Made by a program: the position numbers and the translations under genes. DNA of 64,000 bases from Streptomyces verrucosisporus (GTDB taxonomy: Bacteria > Actinomycetota > Actinomycetes > Streptomycetales > Streptomycetaceae): positions 124,001 to 188,000 of the forward strand of contig NZ_JADEYH010000006.1 in NCBI RefSeq assembly GCF_017114865.1. Reading direction: 5' to 3'. Under the pieces are notes generated by a model that worked only from the letters and a program-made list of their open reading frames with translations, ran no database searches and was not told where the DNA came from. Numbering within the stretch: the stretch's first letter is position 1; each line of letters begins with the position of its first letter. Of the stretch, positions 1 through 9,400 are shown one piece after another.

Positions 1-392
1 GCGGTGCGTTCCCGCTCGCCGCGCAGGGCGTCCTCGGCCAGGCGCAGTTCGGTGTCGTCGAGCAGCCACCACACCACGACGCCGTTCCCGCCCCGGGCCG
101 GATGCGCCCGCAGGATCCGCCCGCCGGCCTCGCCCCCGGGCGGCTCGCCCGGACCGGAGAGCGGGCTGGGGGAGGCGGTCAGGCGCCGGTGGGCGTCGGC
201 CAGCCAGTGCGGCACCGCCTCCTCCAGCCGTGCGCCGGGCACCGCCTGCGGAAGCAGCCCGGTGGCGACCGTGTTGGCCCCCACCACCACGCCGGACGGA
301 TCCACCGCCACCACCGCGCAGGGCGCGTCGTCCCACGCGGCACCGGTTCCGGTGCCGCGCGGCCGGGCAGATGAGTCCTCGGAGATCGTCAC
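1..392 (-). CDS. PAS-type sensor of the SpoIIE/PP2C signalling class, N-terminal part only
   Basis: A leftward gene enters the window from its 5' end and runs off the left edge, so only about 130 residues are present. The translated part begins VTISEDSSARP and contains a PAS-like segment with the hydrophobic run CAVVAVDPSGVVVGAN, followed by an LxxAVPHWLADAHRRL stretch. N-terminal PAS domains of this style are usual in Streptomyces SpoIIE-type protein phosphatases, and the divergent neighbour at 805 has the same architecture. No catalytic domain is visible, so the phosphatase assignment is inference. The start is not settled: GTG at 392 was chosen, but in-frame GTG codons at 422 and 425 remain open and no strong Shine-Dalgarno separates them. 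Confidence 0.6.
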   Translation of the reverse strand, partial: MTISEDSSARPRGTGTGAAWDDAPCAVVAVDPSGVVVGANTVATGLLPQAVPGARLEEAVPHWLADAHRRLTASPSPLSGPGEPPGGEAGGRILRAHPARGGNGVVVWWLLDDTELRLAEDALRGERERT

Positions 393-804
393 AAGCGGGG
401 GTCCGCGTACCGCGGGCCCCACCACCTTTCTGCTGGATGAACGCTGAACGGAACGCCGGGCAGGACGCCGAACAGAGAATTGCCCTCCGGCAACCTTCCC
501 CCGGATGCCGCGATCAAGGCAACCGCGATGCCCGCAGGTGCTCCGTCTTTCCGGGCGGACCGGTCCGCCCGGAAAGACGGAGCACCTGCGGGAGAGCGCC
601 TCGTGCACGTCTCCCGCCTGCCCCATGAGAACAATCGGCGAGGTGGGTTACGGGGGGAAAACGAGGATTTCGGAGGGATCGTGATAAACATCACCGCCCC
701 GGCTCCGTCCCGCGTCCGCCTCGCCGCCGAAGCGGGGCCGGGGGGCGGCCACCCGCGAGTGCGCGCGTACGGCGCCACGCGAGGACGCCACGCCTGAATG
801 AATA
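393..804. other. 412-bp divergent intergenic region
   Basis: This gap separates two divergently transcribed PAS-type signalling genes and should hold both promoters. Its only obvious structure is the perfect palindrome at 531-592. Open frames cross it on both strands, but they read through both palindrome arms and have no family resemblance, so no gene is called. Confidence 0.6.
531..592. repeat. Perfect 62-bp palindrome
   Basis: Two 31-bp arms (531-561 and 562-592) are exact reverse complements with no spacer. The outer ends are CCCGCAGGTG and CACCTGCGGG and the centre is GGACCGGTCC. It lies 138 bp before the leftward gene start and 212 bp before the rightward one. As DNA it could extrude a cruciform; as RNA it would form an extremely stable hairpin. 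No following T-run is seen on either side, and terminators are not expected between divergent starts. Confidence 0.9.
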
Positions 805-2937
805 ATGTCTCCTATGTCTTTTTCGCGGCGGTCCACGGAGAGCACGGAACTCAGCGGGCTGCCCCTGGAGGTGTTCGACCCGGCTCCGGTCGGGGTCCTG
901 GTCTGCCGCGGGCCCCGGCACGTCCTGACCTACATGAACGCCGCCTACCGCGCGATCTTCGGGGACCGGCCGCTGGGAGCGCCGGTGCGGCGGGCGTTCG
1001 CCGATCTGGAGCAGCGCGGCTATCTCGATCTGCTCGATCCGGTGCTCCGCGACGGGGAACCGGTGAGGGTCTCCGCCGCGCCCGTCACCGTCCGCTGCGC
1101 CCACGGCGAGGTCGAGCGGCGGTACTTCTCGTTCAGCATCTCCAGGATCGCCCCGGCCGGGGAGGAGCCCGGGGTCCTCGTCGTCGCCGCCGAGGTGACC
1201 GCCGAGGTCACCGCGGCCGAGCACGCCCGAACGCTCGCCGAGGAACGGCGCCGGACGCTGCTGCGCTACGAGAACCTGGTGGCCACGAGCACCGAGAAGG
1301 TGTGGATGGCGGACCCCGGCGGGCTCCTCGTCGAGGGGAGCGACGGATGGGAGCGTGCGACGGGGCGCCCCTGGGAGGAGCTGCGCGGTACCGGATGGCT
1401 CGGCACCGCCCACCCCGACGACCGCGCGGCCCTGGCGAAGGCATGGTCCCGGGCCGTCAGGGAGGTGCCCGAGCGGTTCTAGCACACCTACCGGCTGCGG
1501 TACGCCGACGGGACCTACCGGCACTGCCTGCTGCGCGCCGTGCCGGTGCGCGACGGCGGGGGCGTGCTGGAGTGGATGGCCGCCTGTGTCGACATCGAGG
1601 AACAGTGGCGGCGGGAGCTGCGCGACTCCCTCCTCGGCCGTGCCGCCGCGGCGGTGACGGAGTCGGAGAACGCGCCGGACGCCTTCGCCGCCCTGAGCCG
1701 CGTGATCGTTCCCTCCCTGGCCGACGAGTGCGGCATCTACCTGCTGCCCGAGTCGGCCGGGCAGCCTCCCGGGGACGGCCGCCTGACCGTGGAGCGGGTC
1801 GCGGCCACCGCGCGCGAGGGGCTGCCCGCGGGCCTGCCCCCGCGACGCGAGGAGCGCGTCGGCCCCGGGCATCTGCTCGCCCGCGCCGTCCGCGAGCGGC
1901 GCGACGTCCACCGGTCCTTCGCCCCGGGCGCCGTACCGGCGGACGTCGCGCCGCCGGGGGTGCGGTCCTGGCTGTCCCGCACCGGGGCGCACAGCGGGGT
2001 GGCACTGCCGGTCCTGGTCGACGGGGCGGTGGCCGCCGTGGTGACCGCCTTCGTCTGCGGGGACCGCGCGCCGATCGGCCCGCAGCACCGGACCCTGATG
2101 CGGGAGGTGGTCGAGCAGGCCCATAACGCGCTCAGCCAGGCCCTGCGGCTCCAGCGCACCCAGCGGGTGGCGCGGGCGCTGCAGCGCAGTCTGCTCACCG
2201 AACCGCCCGGCCACCCGCACCTGCGGATCGCCGCGCGCTATCTGCCCAGCCCGGCCGCGGCCGACGTGGGCGGGGACTGGTACGACTCCTTCCCACTGCC
2301 CGGCGACGCCCTGGCCCTGGTCATCGGTGACGTCGCCGGGCACGATCTGGGAGCCGCCGTCACCATGGGCAGGATGCGCAACATGCTCCGCGCGCTCGCC
2401 GCCGACCACGGCCGGCGGCCGCCCGGCGAGGTCGTACGGCGGCTGGACGCGGCCGTCCAGGCCCTCGACCCGGACACGGGCACCACCACCTGTGTGATGG
2501 CCCGGGTGGAGCGCGGCCCGGAGGCACGGGCGGGGACGGGTGGCGGGAGCGCGAAGGGGCCGTGGCGGCTGACGTACACCACCGCCGGGCACCCCCCTCC
2601 CCTGCTGGTCTGCGGGGACGGCGGCGCCCGCTTTCTGGAGGGCGCCCGTGGCCCCCTGCTCGGCATCCTGCCGCCGGACACCCCCCGCGACAGCGCGTCC
2701 GAGGAACTGCCGCCCGGCTGCACCCTGCTGCTCTACACCGACGGACTGGTCGAGCGCCCCGGGGAGTCCCTCGACCGGGGGCTGGAGCGGCTGCGGCGCA
2801 ACGCCGCGGCCCTCGCCCGCGAACCGGTCGGCGCCCTGTGCGACGGCCTGGTGGCCACCACCGCCGCCACCGGACGCGACGACATCGCCCTGATCGCCCT
2901 GCGCCTGCCCGCGCCCGTGCCCGCGCCCGGCCCCTGA
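805..2937 (+). pseudogene. PAS-PAS-SpoIIE (PP2C) phosphatase gene interrupted by an in-frame amber codon
   Basis: Read as one frame, this is a 710-residue multidomain phosphatase. It has a PAS domain at about 20-130, a second PAS at about 145-285, a GAF-like region at about 290-440 and a SpoIIE/PP2C domain from about 465 to the end. PP2C landmarks are GGDWYD, GDVAGHD, TDGLVE and RDDIALIAL. Codon 226 (1480-1482) is TAG, in the context GAGCGGTTC-TAG-CACACCTAC, exactly where a PAS domain expects Glu in an FEHTYR-like motif; one G-to-T change explains it. The flanking sequence stays in frame, giving an N-terminal piece 805-1482 and a C-terminal piece that could restart at GTG 1540. Proteins of this class turn over regulatory phosphoproteins such as anti-sigma-factor antagonists. 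Start ATG 805; ATG 814 is an alternative. It could be a true pseudogene, a strain-specific mutation or a sequencing error. Confidence 0.85.
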
Positions 2938-2947
2938 ACCGCCGCGA

Positions 2948-2966
2948 GCCCGGCGGCCGGCCGGGC
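2948..2966 (+). terminator. Hairpin after the SpoIIE-type gene
   Basis: A 7-bp stem, GCCCGGC and GCCGGGC, with a 5-base loop begins 11 bp after the stop codon. It lacks a T-run, as is common for GC-rich actinobacterial terminators. Confidence 0.4.
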
Positions 2967-3202
2967 ACGGGCAGGCGTTCTTGGACACGGGCGGCGGGCC
3001 GTACGGGGCATCGATCACGGGCCGCCCCGGGGCCGCACGTCCCCGCCCCGGGGCGGCGGCCGAGGCCGTACGTCCCGGGCGGCGGGGCCTTTCGGCCCTG
3101 ATCCCCGCCGGGCGCCCGAAAGCGCCGCCCACCGCTGCTAGACAGGTCGTGGCCGCACGCCGGCGGCCGACGAACCCCGTGCCCCCTCCTCCTAGGAGCG
3201 TC

Positions 3203-4405
3203 ATGCTTTCCGCCGAATCGGCCGCGGTGATCCGTGCCACCCTGCCCGCCGTTGGCGGGGCGCTGGACGAGATCACCACCCGCTTCTACGCGACCATGTT
3301 CGCCGACCGCCCCGAGCTGCTCGACGGCATGTTCAACCGCGGCAACCAGGCCAGTGGCGCGCAGCGGCAGGCCCTGGCGGGTTCCATCGCCGCCTTCGCC
3401 GGAGCCCTGGTCACCGACCCCGGCACGCGGCCCGACACGCTGCTGGCCCGCATCGCCCACAAGCACGCCGCCGTCGGCGTCACCGAGGACCAGTACACGA
3501 TCGTGCACAAGTACCTCTTCGCCGCCATAGCCGACGTGCTCGGCGACGCGGTCACCCCCGAGGTGGCGGCGGCCTGGGACGAGGTGTACTGGCTGATGGC
3601 AGGGGCCCTGATCGCCCAGGAGGCCCGCCTCTACCTCATGGCGCAGGTCAGGCCCGGGCACCCCTGGCGGCAGTGGACGGTCGTCGAGCGGCGCGAGGAG
3701 ACCCCCGACACGGTGTCCTTCATGCTGCGTCCCTCCGACGGGGCGCCCGCGCCGGCCGCCCGTGCGGGCCAGTACGTGAGCGTGCGGGTGCGGATGCCCG
3801 ACGGCGTCCACCAGCTGCGCCAGTACAGCCTCTCCTCCGCCCCCGGGGACCGGACGCGCCGGATCACCGTCAAACGGGTCCACGGCGACGGCGCCCCGGA
3901 GGGCGAGGTCTCCGGCCTGCTGCACCGCACCGTGCGGGCGGGCGACGAACTGACCCTGTCCGCCCCCTTCGGGGACGTGGTGCTGGACCGGTCCGACCGG
4001 CCGCTGATGCTGGTCTCCGCCGGAATCGGCTGCACCCCCATGGTCGGCATGCTCGAACACCTCGCCGTCACCGGCTCCACCCGCCCGGTGACGGTGCTGC
4101 ACGCCGACCGCTCCCCCGGCGACCACGCGCTGCGCGCCGACACCGGACGGCTGGTCGAGCGGCTGCCGGGAGCCCGCTCGGTTTTCTGGTACGAGCGGCC
4201 CGGCACCGAGGAGCCCTACGCCCGCCGGGGCGCGATGGACCTCGACGAGCTGGAGGTGGACACCAACGCGAGCGTGTACCTGTGCGGTCCGCTGCCCTTC
4301 ATGCGCTCCGTGCGCGAGCAGTTGCTGCGCGCGGGGGTGCCGGCCCGGGAGATCCGGTACGAGGTCTTCGGGCCCGACCTGTGGCTGGCCGACGCGGCGG
4401 CCTGA
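3203..4405 (+). CDS. hmp: Flavohaemoglobin (nitric oxide dioxygenase)
   Basis: The 400-residue product has the full flavohaemoglobin layout. The globin domain (about 1-140) carries distal Tyr29 in RFYATMF and a proximal His at about 88 in HKHAAVGV. The FAD-binding domain (about 150-260) carries RQYSLSS, and the NAD-binding domain (about 265-395) carries GIGCTPM and YLCGPLPFM. The family oxidises NO to nitrate with O2 and NAD(P)H in the cytoplasm. ATG 3203 follows TAGGAG at 3193-3198; an upstream extension of the frame to 2981 has no ribosome binding site and low-complexity residues. It is monocistronic, with a strong hairpin after it. No convincing NsrR-type operator was recognised upstream. 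Confidence 0.95.
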   Translation: MLSAESAAVIRATLPAVGGALDEITTRFYATMFADRPELLDGMFNRGNQASGAQRQALAGSIAAFAGALVTDPGTRPDTLLARIAHKHAAVGVTEDQYTIVHKYLFAAIADVLGDAVTPEVAAAWDEVYWLMAGALIAQEARLYLMAQVRPGHPWRQWTVVERREETPDTVSFMLRPSDGAPAPAARAGQYVSVRVRMPDGVHQLRQYSLSSAPGDRTRRITVKRVHGDGAPEGEVSGLLHRTVRAGDELTLSAPFGDVVLDRSDRPLMLVSAGIGCTPMVGMLEHLAVTGSTRPVTVLHADRSPGDHALRADTGRLVERLPGARSVFWYERPGTEEPYARRGAMDLDELEVDTNASVYLCGPLPFMRSVREQLLRAGVPAREIRYEVFGPDLWLADAAA

Positions 4406-4441
4406 GACCGCCGCCCCTCCCCGGGGGCGGTCACGGGTGGA

Positions 4442-4476
4442 CGTACGGCCCGCCGGTGCGACCGGCGGGCCGTACG
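4442..4476 (+). terminator. Hairpin terminator of the flavohaemoglobin gene
   Basis: A perfect 16-bp stem (CGTACGGCCCGCCGGT and its complement) with a GCG loop begins 37 bp after the hmp stop. Confidence 0.75.
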
Positions 4477-4592
4477 CGCGTGCACTCCCGCGCCCGCGCA
4501 CGGGGCCGGAGGCGACGGGTGCCGGCGGGGCGGGAACATCCCGGGCCCGGACAGCGCTACCCACTGTGCCCCTGCGTTATGAGCGGTATGAG

Positions 4593-4961
4593 ATGGAAGG
4601 TGTGGGAACAGTGGCTGAGACAGGACGGGCGCTTCCCCGGCCGGCCGGTGAGACGCCGATGGTCACCTCCTGCGACCGGCGGATCGCCGTGAAGTGTCTG
4701 CGGCTGCCGACCGCGGACCGGCCGATCAGCCGGATCACCCTGGATCTCGGCCCGGACCGCGACAGCACGCCGGGCACCTGGGCCGCGCTCACCACCGAGG
4801 AGGCGCGCGAGCTGGCCCGGCGGCTGCTGGCCCAGGCCGCCCTCGCCGACGCCGACGCCGAGACCCTCCGGGCCTCGGCGGCTCCCGGCTCGCCGGTGCG
4901 TTCCGGCTCCTTGCCGTCCGCGCCGCCCTCCCCGCCTGCACCCGGCTCGCCCGCGGTCTGA
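4593..4961 (+). CDS. Small conserved hypothetical protein
   Basis: A roughly 120-residue soluble protein with a conserved-looking core, CDRRIAVKCLRLPTADRP followed by GTWAALTTEEARELARRLL. The tail is Pro/Ser/Ala-rich and low-complexity. I do not recognise a functional family. The start is uncertain: ATG 4593 is used here, but GTG 4611 has a better Shine-Dalgarno (GGAAGG, about 10 bases before). The 3' end overlaps the first readable part of the VanZ-like frame downstream. The low-complexity tail may itself be a product of the damage discussed there. Confidence 0.6.
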   Translation: MEGVGTVAETGRALPRPAGETPMVTSCDRRIAVKCLRLPTADRPISRITLDLGPDRDSTPGTWAALTTEEARELARRLLAQAALADADAETLRASAAPGSPVRSGSLPSAPPSPPAPGSPAV

Positions 4962-5362
4962 CCCGGACCCGGGCAGGACGAGGCGGCCCGGGCGACTCCA
5001 TCCGCGGCTACCTGGGCCAGCCCGCGTTCCGCGACACCGTCAAGCAGCTCGGCGGCAACATCGCCCTGGGGGTGCCGTTCGGGGTGCTGCTGCCGGTGGC
5101 CTGGCCGCGTGCCCGCGGGCTGCTGCGGGTGGTCCTGCTGACCATGGCGGTGATGGTGGCGGTGGAACTGGTGCAGGGGGCCGTCGTGCCGGGCCGGGCG
5201 TTCGACATCGACGACGTCATCCTCAACACCACCGGCGCGCTGCTGGGTTACCTGCTGCTCGGCCGCCGCGTCGGCCGCGCCGTCCATCCGCCCCGCCGCC
5301 GCTGGTGGCAGCGGGGCGCGAGGCGGGAACGCCCCGCCGCCACCGGGCCGGGGAAGGCGTGA
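4880..5362 (+). pseudogene. VanZ-family membrane protein with unresolved or damaged 5' end
   Basis: From about 5010 to 5362 the frame encodes a clear VanZ-like core: FRDTVKQLGGNIALGVPFG, then a hydrophobic LLRVVLLTMAVMVAVELVQG segment, RAFDIDDVILNTTGALLGYL and a basic tail. VanZ-like proteins are small multi-pass membrane proteins, some linked to teicoplanin tolerance; most have no assigned function. The usual first transmembrane segment is not clean. The frame has no ATG, GTG or TTG between 4694 and the conserved core, and the upstream part overlaps the preceding gene in another frame. A one- or two-base change near GTG 4895 would give a plausible start, so a frameshift or a small deletion fusing two genes is likely. 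Coordinates of the 5' end are approximate. Confidence 0.6.
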
Positions 5363-5369
5363 GACGCGG

Positions 5370-5404
5370 GCGCCGCGGCACCGGCCTGGCCGGTGCCGCG
5401 GCGC
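5370..5404. terminator. Hairpin between convergent VanZ-like and endonuclease genes
   Basis: A perfect 16-bp stem (GCGCCGCGGCACCGGC and its complement) with a CTG loop lies between two convergent stop codons, so it can serve both directions. Confidence 0.8.
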
Positions 5405-5446
5405 CTTCGCTCCTCCCTCACCGCCCGTCCGGCGGGAGGTCCGGTC

Positions 5447-6256
5447 TCACCAGATGGCCTCGACCCACTCGGGGCGGTCGATGAACGGGTTCCGGTTGTG
5501 CTGGTACTCGTCGTGGATGACCTCGTTGCGGTTGCGCTCGAATGAGTCGGGCGGGTCCTGTCGGTGCCACTGCTTCAGGACGCTGATACGCCCGTGGTAG
5601 GGCGCCGAGCCGTTGCCCACCCGGTCGTTGGGCTCCAGGTCGGCGAAGCCGTCCTCGCCCTCGTAGCGCACGGCCATGTAGAGGATCATGCGGGCCACGT
5701 CGCCCTTGACCGCGTCGCGGGGCTCGAAGCTGTCGCCGTCGGTGTAGTTGCCGGGCGCCCCGGAGACCGCGCTGCCGCCGTCGTCGAAGTCCTTGTTCCC
5801 CCGGATGCTGTTGACCCGTACGTCCGTGGGGCGCAGATGGTGCAGGTCGGTGCCGGGTCCGGTCCTGGTGCCGAAGTCGCCGTGGGACTTGGCCCACACG
5901 TGCTCGCGGTTCCAGTCGCCCAGGTTGCCGCCGTGCTCGGACTTCGCCTGGGAGCGGCCGCTGTACAGCAGGATCACGTTGTCCGGGTCGGAGGGGTCCT
6001 CGTCGGTGTCTCCCAGCGCGTCCCAGACCTGGCTGTAGGAGAGCCTGGTCTGCTCGCTGATGATGTCGTTGAGCGCCGCCTTCAGCGCGGCTCCGGTCTT
6101 CCCCTCGGCGGGCGCGTAGTAGGTGTCCGCCGAGGAGGCCGGGAGCGCGGCGGACGGAGCGGGGGCGGCCGAGACGGAGGCGGGGACGGCCACGGCCAGC
6201 AGGGCGGCCGCGGCCAGGGCTATGCCTCCGGCCGCGGACCCACGGGAGCGGGACAT
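5447..6256 (-). CDS. Secreted endonuclease I (EndA/BsmI-like nuclease)
   Basis: The 269-residue protein starts with a signal peptide (MSRSRGS, then a hydrophobic Ala-rich core ending near PASVSAAPA) and continues into an Endonuclease I domain. Family landmarks are WNREHVWAKSHG, with the catalytic-site His, DLHHLRPTD and VNSIRGNKDF. The family degrades DNA or RNA non-specifically outside the cell with Mg2+. The start ATG 6256 is preceded by AAAGGA at good spacing, and the frame extension further upstream has neither signal peptide nor ribosome binding site. The gene follows the amylase gene in the same direction, but a hairpin and a 17-bp palindrome lie between them, which favours a separate promoter. 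Confidence 0.9.
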   Translation of the reverse strand: MSRSRGSAAGGIALAAAALLAVAVPASVSAAPAPSAALPASSADTYYAPAEGKTGAALKAALNDIISEQTRLSYSQVWDALGDTDEDPSDPDNVILLYSGRSQAKSEHGGNLGDWNREHVWAKSHGDFGTRTGPGTDLHHLRPTDVRVNSIRGNKDFDDGGSAVSGAPGNYTDGDSFEPRDAVKGDVARMILYMAVRYEGEDGFADLEPNDRVGNGSAPYHGRISVLKQWHRQDPPDSFERNRNEVIHDEYQHNRNPFIDRPEWVEAIW

Positions 6257-6363
6257 GCGGGGATGTCCTTTCGGTAAGCCCCGGTTCAGGGACTGCCAAC
6301 GGTTGTTCGATATGCGGAGCTTCCCATATGGACATGTCCCTGCCAACAGCACAGTGGGAAGAT

Positions 6364-6380
6364 CCCGTGACCGTCACGGG
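6364..6380. promoter_or_regulatory. 17-bp palindrome upstream of the endonuclease gene
   Basis: CCCGTGAC-C-GTCACGGG is a perfect inverted repeat about 110 bp before the endonuclease start. Its position suits an operator; the regulator is unknown. Confidence 0.4.
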
Positions 6381-6406
6381 AACACCGGCCCACCGACCCC
6401 GGTTCC

Positions 6407-6444
6407 GTGCGCCCGGACGGGCGGGAGGGCCTCTCCGGGCGCAC
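6407..6444 (-). terminator. Probable terminator of the amylase gene
   Basis: A 10-bp stem (GTGCGCCCGG with CCGGGCGCAC) and an 18-base loop begins about 40 bp beyond the amylase stop on the transcribed strand. Confidence 0.5.
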
Positions 6445-6484
6445 GGGCGGGGGACGGGTGGGGCGGGTCACCCCGGGGAGCGGA

Positions 6485-9400
6485 TCACTTCAGATAGGGG
6501 CCGTCCGCCCCGATCTTCCCGGTGCCGTTCAGGACGTAGACGCGCAGATTGCCCTTGCCCGGGGCGTCCACGGCCAGCCTGCCGCCGGTGACCTGCCTGC
6601 TCTCCCCGGTGACGGCGTCGGTGTAGGTGCCGTTGGGGATGCCGGTGTAGGTGGCGCCGTGGGTGACGGTGATCAGCGCGAAGCTGTCCGTGGAGCCGCT
6701 GGTGTACCGGCGCTTGAACGCCATCTCACCGCTGACCCCCTCGGTGGAGTACTGGCCCATTTGCAGGGCCGGCACCGCGCGCCGGATCCGGTTGAGCCGC
6801 TGCACATGTCTGACCAGCGGCTCGTCCAGGGTCTCGGCGACCGCTCCGGTCGCCGAGGCCACCTCGGAGAAGTCCGAGGCCGTGACGCTTCCGGCGAGGT
6901 GGTCGCCGAAGTAGGCGCGGCCGGTGCTGTCCAGCGGGCAGGTGGGCCCGCAGTCGATCTTCGCACCTTTGCGGAACTCGATCTCCGAGCCGTAGTACAG
7001 GGTGGGGATGCCGCGGAAGGTCCACATCAGCGACATGTTCTCCGCCCAGGCGTCGGTGCCGCCGGTGTAGCGGTCACCGCTCTTGTTGGGCCCGTAGTCG
7101 TGGCTGTCGACGTAGACGACGTTGTAGGTGGCGTCGTTGTAGCTGTCGTCGGAGTCCTTGCCGTTGTGGAAGGCGTTCCGGGCGTCGCCGAAGTTCATGT
7201 GCATGCGCATGTCGATGACGTTCATGCCCGAGAACCGGCTGTGGTCGGGGGCGTGGTAGTCGTTGCCGTGCAGGAAGGCGTTGTCCGAGGCGGGCTGGCC
7301 GGCCGGACCCTGCGCCTGCTCCCACTGGTACATCTCCAGCGCCGCCTCGGTGTCGTCGGCGCTGTACTCCTTGCGCTCCTTCCAGGTGTAGAACTGCGCC
7401 GAGTGGTTGACCGATCCGCGGTTCCACTTGTCGTTGACGAAGGCCGCGACCTCGCCGAAGACGAAGAAGTTCTTCGCCGCCTCCGCGCCGAACCGCTGTG
7501 TGACGCGCTCCTGGATGGCCGGCAGGAAACGGCGGTTCCAGGTGGTGCGCGGTATGTGGACCGCGGTGTCGACGCGGAAGCCGTCCACGCCCATGTCGAT
7601 GTACTTGTTGTAGGCGCCGATCAGATGGTTCTGCACGGCCGCGCTCTCGGTGTCGAAGTCGGCCAGGTCCTCGTGGATCCAGCAGGAGCGGGAGTCCTCG
7701 CCCTCCCAGTTGCCGATCCAGCAGTCGTGGTACAGGGCCCGGGGGAACATGCCGGAGGTGGGGCTGGGCCACTGGCAGTTGTAGATCGTGTACCCCTCCG
7801 GACTCCTGGCGCCGGTGGGCTCGCCCCAGTTCAGGCAGGTGTTGCCGGCCGGCTCCGCCGTCGACCACAGGTCCCCGTTGTAGTGGGCCTTGCCGGACTT
7901 CGGGTCCACCGTCAGGCCGTCGTACTCGAAGCCCTCGTTCGGCTCGTCGTAGTACCAGCTCCACTCGTCGTCGCGCACCCCGTGGACGGTCGGGGTGAAC
8001 AGGCCCTTGGCGCCCCAGCGGGAGGAGTGGTTGTAGACCACGTCCTGGTAGATCTTCATGCCCTTGGCGTGGGCGGCGTTGATCAGGTCCTGGTAGGAGG
8101 CGCCGGCGGACTCCAGGCGGGGGTCCACCCGGTAGAAGTCCCAGCCGTGGTAGCCGTGGTAGTCGTAGTCGGAGCGGTTGAGGACCACGGGGGTGATCCA
8201 CACGGCGGAGAAGCCGAGCCCCTTGATGTAGTCGAGCCGGTCGATCAGTCCCTTGAAGTCGCCGCGGAACATGGGGTCGTCGTTGGCGGCGTTGCCGGAC
8301 CTCTCGTGCTGGTTCCCGCCGCGGTTGTTGGAGGAGTCGCCGTCGTTGAAGCGGGCGGTGAGGACGAAGTAGATCGGGTCCTTGCGCGGGTCGGTGCCCA
8401 GCGGCCTGCCCTGGGCGGGCGCGGGCGGCTCCTCACCGGTGGTGGCCCCGGCCTCGGCGGAGGGGGCCGAGAGGTTGCCCGCCGCGTCCACGGCCCTGAC
8501 GGTGTACACGTAGGCGGTCCTCTCCTCCAGACCCGTGTCGGAGAAGACGGTGGAGCCGACGTCGGTGACGACCGTGCCCTTGGTCCCGCCGGTGCGGGTC
8601 ACCTGGTAGCCGGTGACCCCCCGGTCGTCGGTGGACGGTTCCCAGGAGACCACGACCGAGGTGCCGTCGGCGCTCGCGGTCACCCCCTCGGGCGCGGTGG
8701 GGGCCTGTGTGTCGGGCTCCTCGTCGGCGCACGGGTCGTCGGCGTCCTGGGTGACGGTCCGGTTCTCGACGGTGGCGATTCCGGCGGCGATGGTGTAGTC
8801 GGTTCCGTTGTTGTTGTCCCAGACCCCGTTGCCGTTGTTGAAGGCGGCCTTCATCGAATCGGCGCCGCCCAGGTCCGCGGTGTGCTTCCACCAGCCGGCG
8901 CAGGCGGCCTCCATGCCGGCGCCGGGCGGTTCGGTCCACGCGCCGCCGTCCGGCCGGTAGTGGATGTTGGCGGTGGACCAGCCCAGGGCGGCCGTCGAGT
9001 AGTAGACCGTGACGGCGCTCCCCTCGCCGTCCCCCTCCCCCGGGTCCGGTTCGGTGCCCGCGCAGGGGTCGGAGTGGGCGACCGCGCCGTCCCTGACGGT
9101 GATGTTCCCGGTGCCCAGGTCGTAGTTCTGCCCGCCGTTGTTGTCCCAGGTCCCCGAGCCGTCGTTGAAGGTGGCCTGCAGTCCGGAGGCGCTGCCCAGG
9201 TCGACGGTCCTCTTCACCCAGCCCGTGCAGGCCGCCTCCATCGCCTCTCCCGGCACGGCCGTCCACTGCCCGCCGTCCGGCGCCCAGTGCAGGTTGTACT
9301 CGGACCAGTTCCTGGTCCCGGTGTGGTAGAAGACCGTCGCGGTGTTCCCGGCCTCCGCCGCGACGGGCACGGTCTCGGAGGCGGCCCCGCCCGGCGGTGC

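Noticed and set aside
389..778. Leftward open frame of 129 codons across the 62-bp palindrome
   Set aside because: It reads through both palindrome arms, giving mirror-like peptide segments, has no family resemblance and overlaps the control region of two better-supported genes.
691..3279. Leftward 862-codon open frame opposite the SpoIIE-type gene
   Set aside because: Shadow frame: no family motifs, and PAS and PP2C motifs on the plus strand are clear apart from the single amber codon.
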